From an uncultured Propionibacteriaceae bacterium (lineage in GTDB: Bacteria > Actinomycetota > Actinomycetes > Propionibacteriales > Propionibacteriaceae): a stretch of 8,316 nt of DNA. Shown here one piece after another: positions 7,021 to 8,316 of the stretch. The stretch covers positions 1 through 8,316 of the forward strand of contig CALKHV010000102.1 in the NCBI GenBank assembly GCA_937988865.1. Reading direction: 5' to 3'. The first letter of the stretch is position 1; each line of letters begins with the position of its first letter. Under the pieces are notes generated by a model that saw nothing but the letters and a program-made list of their open reading frames with translations, ran no database searches and was not told the DNA's origin. A program made the position numbers and the translations under genes.

Positions 7021-7053
7021 ACCAAAGTACCGACTTGTGGTCCTTTCGTACCA
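7021..7053 (-). promoter_or_regulatory. Candidate operator: tandem GGTAC elements including the 16-base repeat, copy 2
   Basis: Read on the minus strand, the 16-mer TGGTACGAAAGGACCA (7053-7038) is followed by GGTACTTTGG (7031-7022). The two GGTAC cores are in the same orientation and 21 bases apart, about two helical turns, as expected for two regulator dimers on one DNA face. It lies upstream of the ABC ATPase and permease genes and just downstream of the response regulator gene. The natural reading is a binding site for that LuxR-type regulator, but a promoter could not be placed with confidence. Confidence 0.4.
7038..7053 (+). repeat. 16-base repeat, copy 2, upstream of the ABC genes
   Basis: Identical to 3242-3257 over TGGTCCTTTCGTACCA and in the same orientation. 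The flanking sequences of the two copies do not match, so this is a short shared motif and not the end of a longer duplicated segment. Confidence 0.75.
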
Positions 7054-7058
7054 TTCGG

Positions 7059-7073
7059 CAGTTCCGCGAACTG
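7059..7073 (-). terminator. Perfect dyad just after the response regulator gene; terminator or operator
   Basis: CAGTTC-CGC-GAACTG (plus strand) is a perfect 6-bp inverted repeat with a 3-base centre. It starts 31 bases beyond the response regulator stop codon and lies 5 bases from the 16-mer. As RNA it could end the kinase-regulator transcript, although it has no U-tail; as DNA it could be part of the neighbouring control region. Confidence 0.35.
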
Positions 7074-7104
7074 AGGCAACCTCGCGATGAGCTGCACGTT
7101 ACGG

Positions 7105-7752
7105 TCAGGGCTGCGCGTCCCACCCGTGCAGGACGAGGAGTGCCTGGGCTCGGGAGGTGACCCGCAGTCGCTTGTAGATCTTGGCCGTGTAGGTCTTGAC
7201 GGACGACTCCGCCAGGTTCACCGCGCGTCCGATCTCGGCATTGCTGTATCCGAGGGCCAGCAATCGGGCCACTTCACGTTCCTGCGCCGGAGCCTCGCCC
7301 ATCTCCTCGTCGAGGATCCGGTCGGTCAGGCCACGGCGATTCTCGACCAGCAACCGCTCCCCCGGCGTCGGTGAGAAGATCTTGAACCCGTGGTGCGCAG
7401 CCATGGCGGCGTCGGCGAGCTCCTTGTTCGAGCTGCCCTTCACCAGTGCACCGGAGGCACCCGCGCGCAGCGCGTCCTCTGCCAGGAAGTCGGTCTCGAG
7501 GGACGTCAGCAGCAGGACCCTCGTCGGCCCACTCGCGGTCACGTGACGGCACACGGCCAGCCCGTCGAGGCCGGGGAGCCGGAGGTCGAGGAGCAGGACG
7601 TCGACCGGGTCGGACTGGTTCGACGCAAGGGCGGCCTCACCTGTCTCGGCGACCCACCGCACCTCGAAACGGTCGTCGTTGGCCAGCGCCTCACGGACGT
7701 AGGCGAGGACGAAGGGGTCGTCGTCGCAGGCGCCCACCCTGACCTTGGTCAT
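7105..7752 (-). CDS. LuxR-type (NarL-family) two-component response regulator
   Basis: A 215-residue DNA-binding response regulator, normal family length. The receiver domain (about 1-120) has the acidic cluster D10-D12, phospho-acceptor Asp56 in LLLDLRLPG, Thr83 in LLTS and Lys105 in LVKG, so phosphotransfer should work. A linker is followed by a LuxR-type helix-turn-helix at about 155-205, reading QEREVARLLALGYSNAEIG and then SSVKTYTAKIYKRL, which recognises DNA as a dimer. The ATG at 7752 overlaps the kinase gene's TGA (ATGA), with GAGGG 4 bases upstream, so the pair is translationally coupled. The next genes downstream on the same strand are an ABC ATPase and FtsX-like permease, the likely regulated targets. 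The signal is unknown; cell-envelope stress or an antimicrobial compound is a guess from similar gene neighbourhoods. Confidence 0.93.
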   Translation of the reverse strand: MTKVRVGACDDDPFVLAYVREALANDDRFEVRWVAETGEAALASNQSDPVDVLLLDLRLPGLDGLAVCRHVTASGPTRVLLLTSLETDFLAEDALRAGASGALVKGSSNKELADAAMAAHHGFKIFSPTPGERLLVENRRGLTDRILDEEMGEAPAQEREVARLLALGYSNAEIGRAVNLAESSVKTYTAKIYKRLRVTSRAQALLVLHGWDAQP

Positions 7753-8316
7753 GCTGCCCTCAGGGGAACCGTGACATCGGTCACCCAGCACCCGTCGCGC
7801 TCCTCACCACGGAAGGTTCCCCCCAACTCCTCAACCTGGGCGCGCATGCTGGCCAACCCCAGACCGGGGATGTGGCCGTCAGCCGCCAGGACCGTGTTGA
7901 TGAGGACGAGGCGAGCCACGTCGGGCTCGACCTCGAAGAGGATCGTCACCGGTTCATCCGGGTTCCCGTGGAGGACGATGTTGTTGGTTGCCTCGCGACC
8001 GATCCGCGTCAGGACCTGGGAGGCGCCCGGGTGGATCGGCGCCTCGTCGAGGCTCGCATGGACGGTGAAGCCTGTCCGCTGGAGGCGGTGGGTCTCGTCT
8101 CGCAGGGAGCTCGCGAGATCCGCCCGACCGGTGGACGCGATACCACCCACGTCGGCGTGACCCGCCAGGACATCCAGCAGTCCGCTCAGGTGGGTTCCCG
8201 CGGTGCGAACCTGCTCATCCAGGATCCCGATCTTCTCGTTCGCGTCGCCCGTGGCGAGGAGCGACTGCGTCACCATCCTCATGCGGGCGAGATCATGCTT
8301 GAGGGTGTCGTGCAGT
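7749..8316 (-). CDS. Two-component sensor histidine kinase, HisKA_3/NarL-type partner, 5' end cut by window edge
   Basis: The C-terminal 188 residues of a sensor kinase are visible; the sensor and any membrane segments lie beyond the right edge. The first visible residues, LHDTLKHDLARMRM, are the HisKA_3 dimerisation and phosphoacceptor motif, with the phosphorylated His at 8312-8310. The ATP-binding domain follows: an N-box-like REATNNIVLHG and a GLGLASMRAQVEELGG segment matching the G2 region and the helix after it. The usual Asp-x-Gly-x-Gly G1 box is replaced by an INTVLAADGHIPG stretch, a variant I associate with actinobacterial members of this group. The coding frame is open to the right edge, so an in-frame Met at 8282 is not the start. 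It ends in an ATGA overlap with the response regulator gene and should phosphorylate that protein at Asp56. Confidence 0.9.
   Translation of the reverse strand, partial: LHDTLKHDLARMRMVTQSLLATGDANEKIGILDEQVRTAGTHLSGLLDVLAGHADVGGIASTGRADLASSLRDETHRLQRTGFTVHASLDEAPIHPGASQVLTRIGREATNNIVLHGNPDEPVTILFEVEPDVARLVLINTVLAADGHIPGLGLASMRAQVEELGGTFRGEERDGCWVTDVTVPLRAA

Noticed and set aside
3242..7053. Whole ABC operon as a mobile element bounded by the two 16-base repeats
   Set aside because: The copies are direct rather than inverted, their flanks do not match, no transposase or integrase is visible, and base composition inside matches the surroundings.
6918..7097. ATPase start further upstream at 7097
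   Set aside because: The frame is open, but the added sequence is not protein-like, crosses the stem-loop and putative operator, and lacks a ribosome binding site.

Overview
The window comes from a high-GC chromosome with actinobacterial character. The signs are strong G/C third-position bias, short intergenic gaps, ATGA stop/start overlaps, a LuxR-type (NarL-family) response regulator paired with a short HisKA_3-type kinase, and a very large two-unit FtsX-like permease of a kind common in Actinomycetes. A member of Propionibacteriales or a nearby order is plausible, but I cannot fix the genus from the sequence alone.

Left part (1 to about 3230): a polyamine or aminoaldehyde unit. An aldehyde dehydrogenase that looks like gamma-aminobutyraldehyde dehydrogenase and a PotD-like polyamine-binding lipoprotein lie on the minus strand, 35 bases apart, and run off the left edge, where the other transporter genes would be expected. 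An Lrp/AsnC-family regulator is divergent from them on the plus strand, and the 180-base gap between them must hold the promoters for both directions. The likely logic is uptake of putrescine or a similar polyamine and oxidation of its aldehyde product, with the Lrp-type protein as candidate local regulator. A GC-rich hairpin follows the regulator.

Middle (3230 to 3400): a convergent gap between the regulator and the permease. It is less GC-rich in its first half. It holds a 16-base sequence that recurs exactly 3.8 kb away, and a weak 32-codon open frame with a signal-peptide-like start.

Right part (3400 to 8316): everything is on the minus strand. In order of transcription there is a sensor kinase cut by the right edge, its LuxR-type response regulator (ATGA overlap), a 298-base gap, a MacB/LolD-type ABC ATPase, and a 905-residue FtsX/MacB-type permease (ATGA overlap). 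The layout reads as a two-component system next to the ABC export or mechanotransmission module it probably controls. The 298-base gap is rich in structure: a perfect dyad just after the regulator gene, the second copy of the 16-mer with a companion GGTAC element 21 bases away, an 8-bp stem-loop, and a GTG start with a good ribosome binding site that puts a signal-peptide-like extension in frame with the ATPase.

No tRNA, rRNA, CRISPR array, transposase or phage gene was seen. The least explained parts are the paired 16-mers and the possible fossil start upstream of the ATPase.
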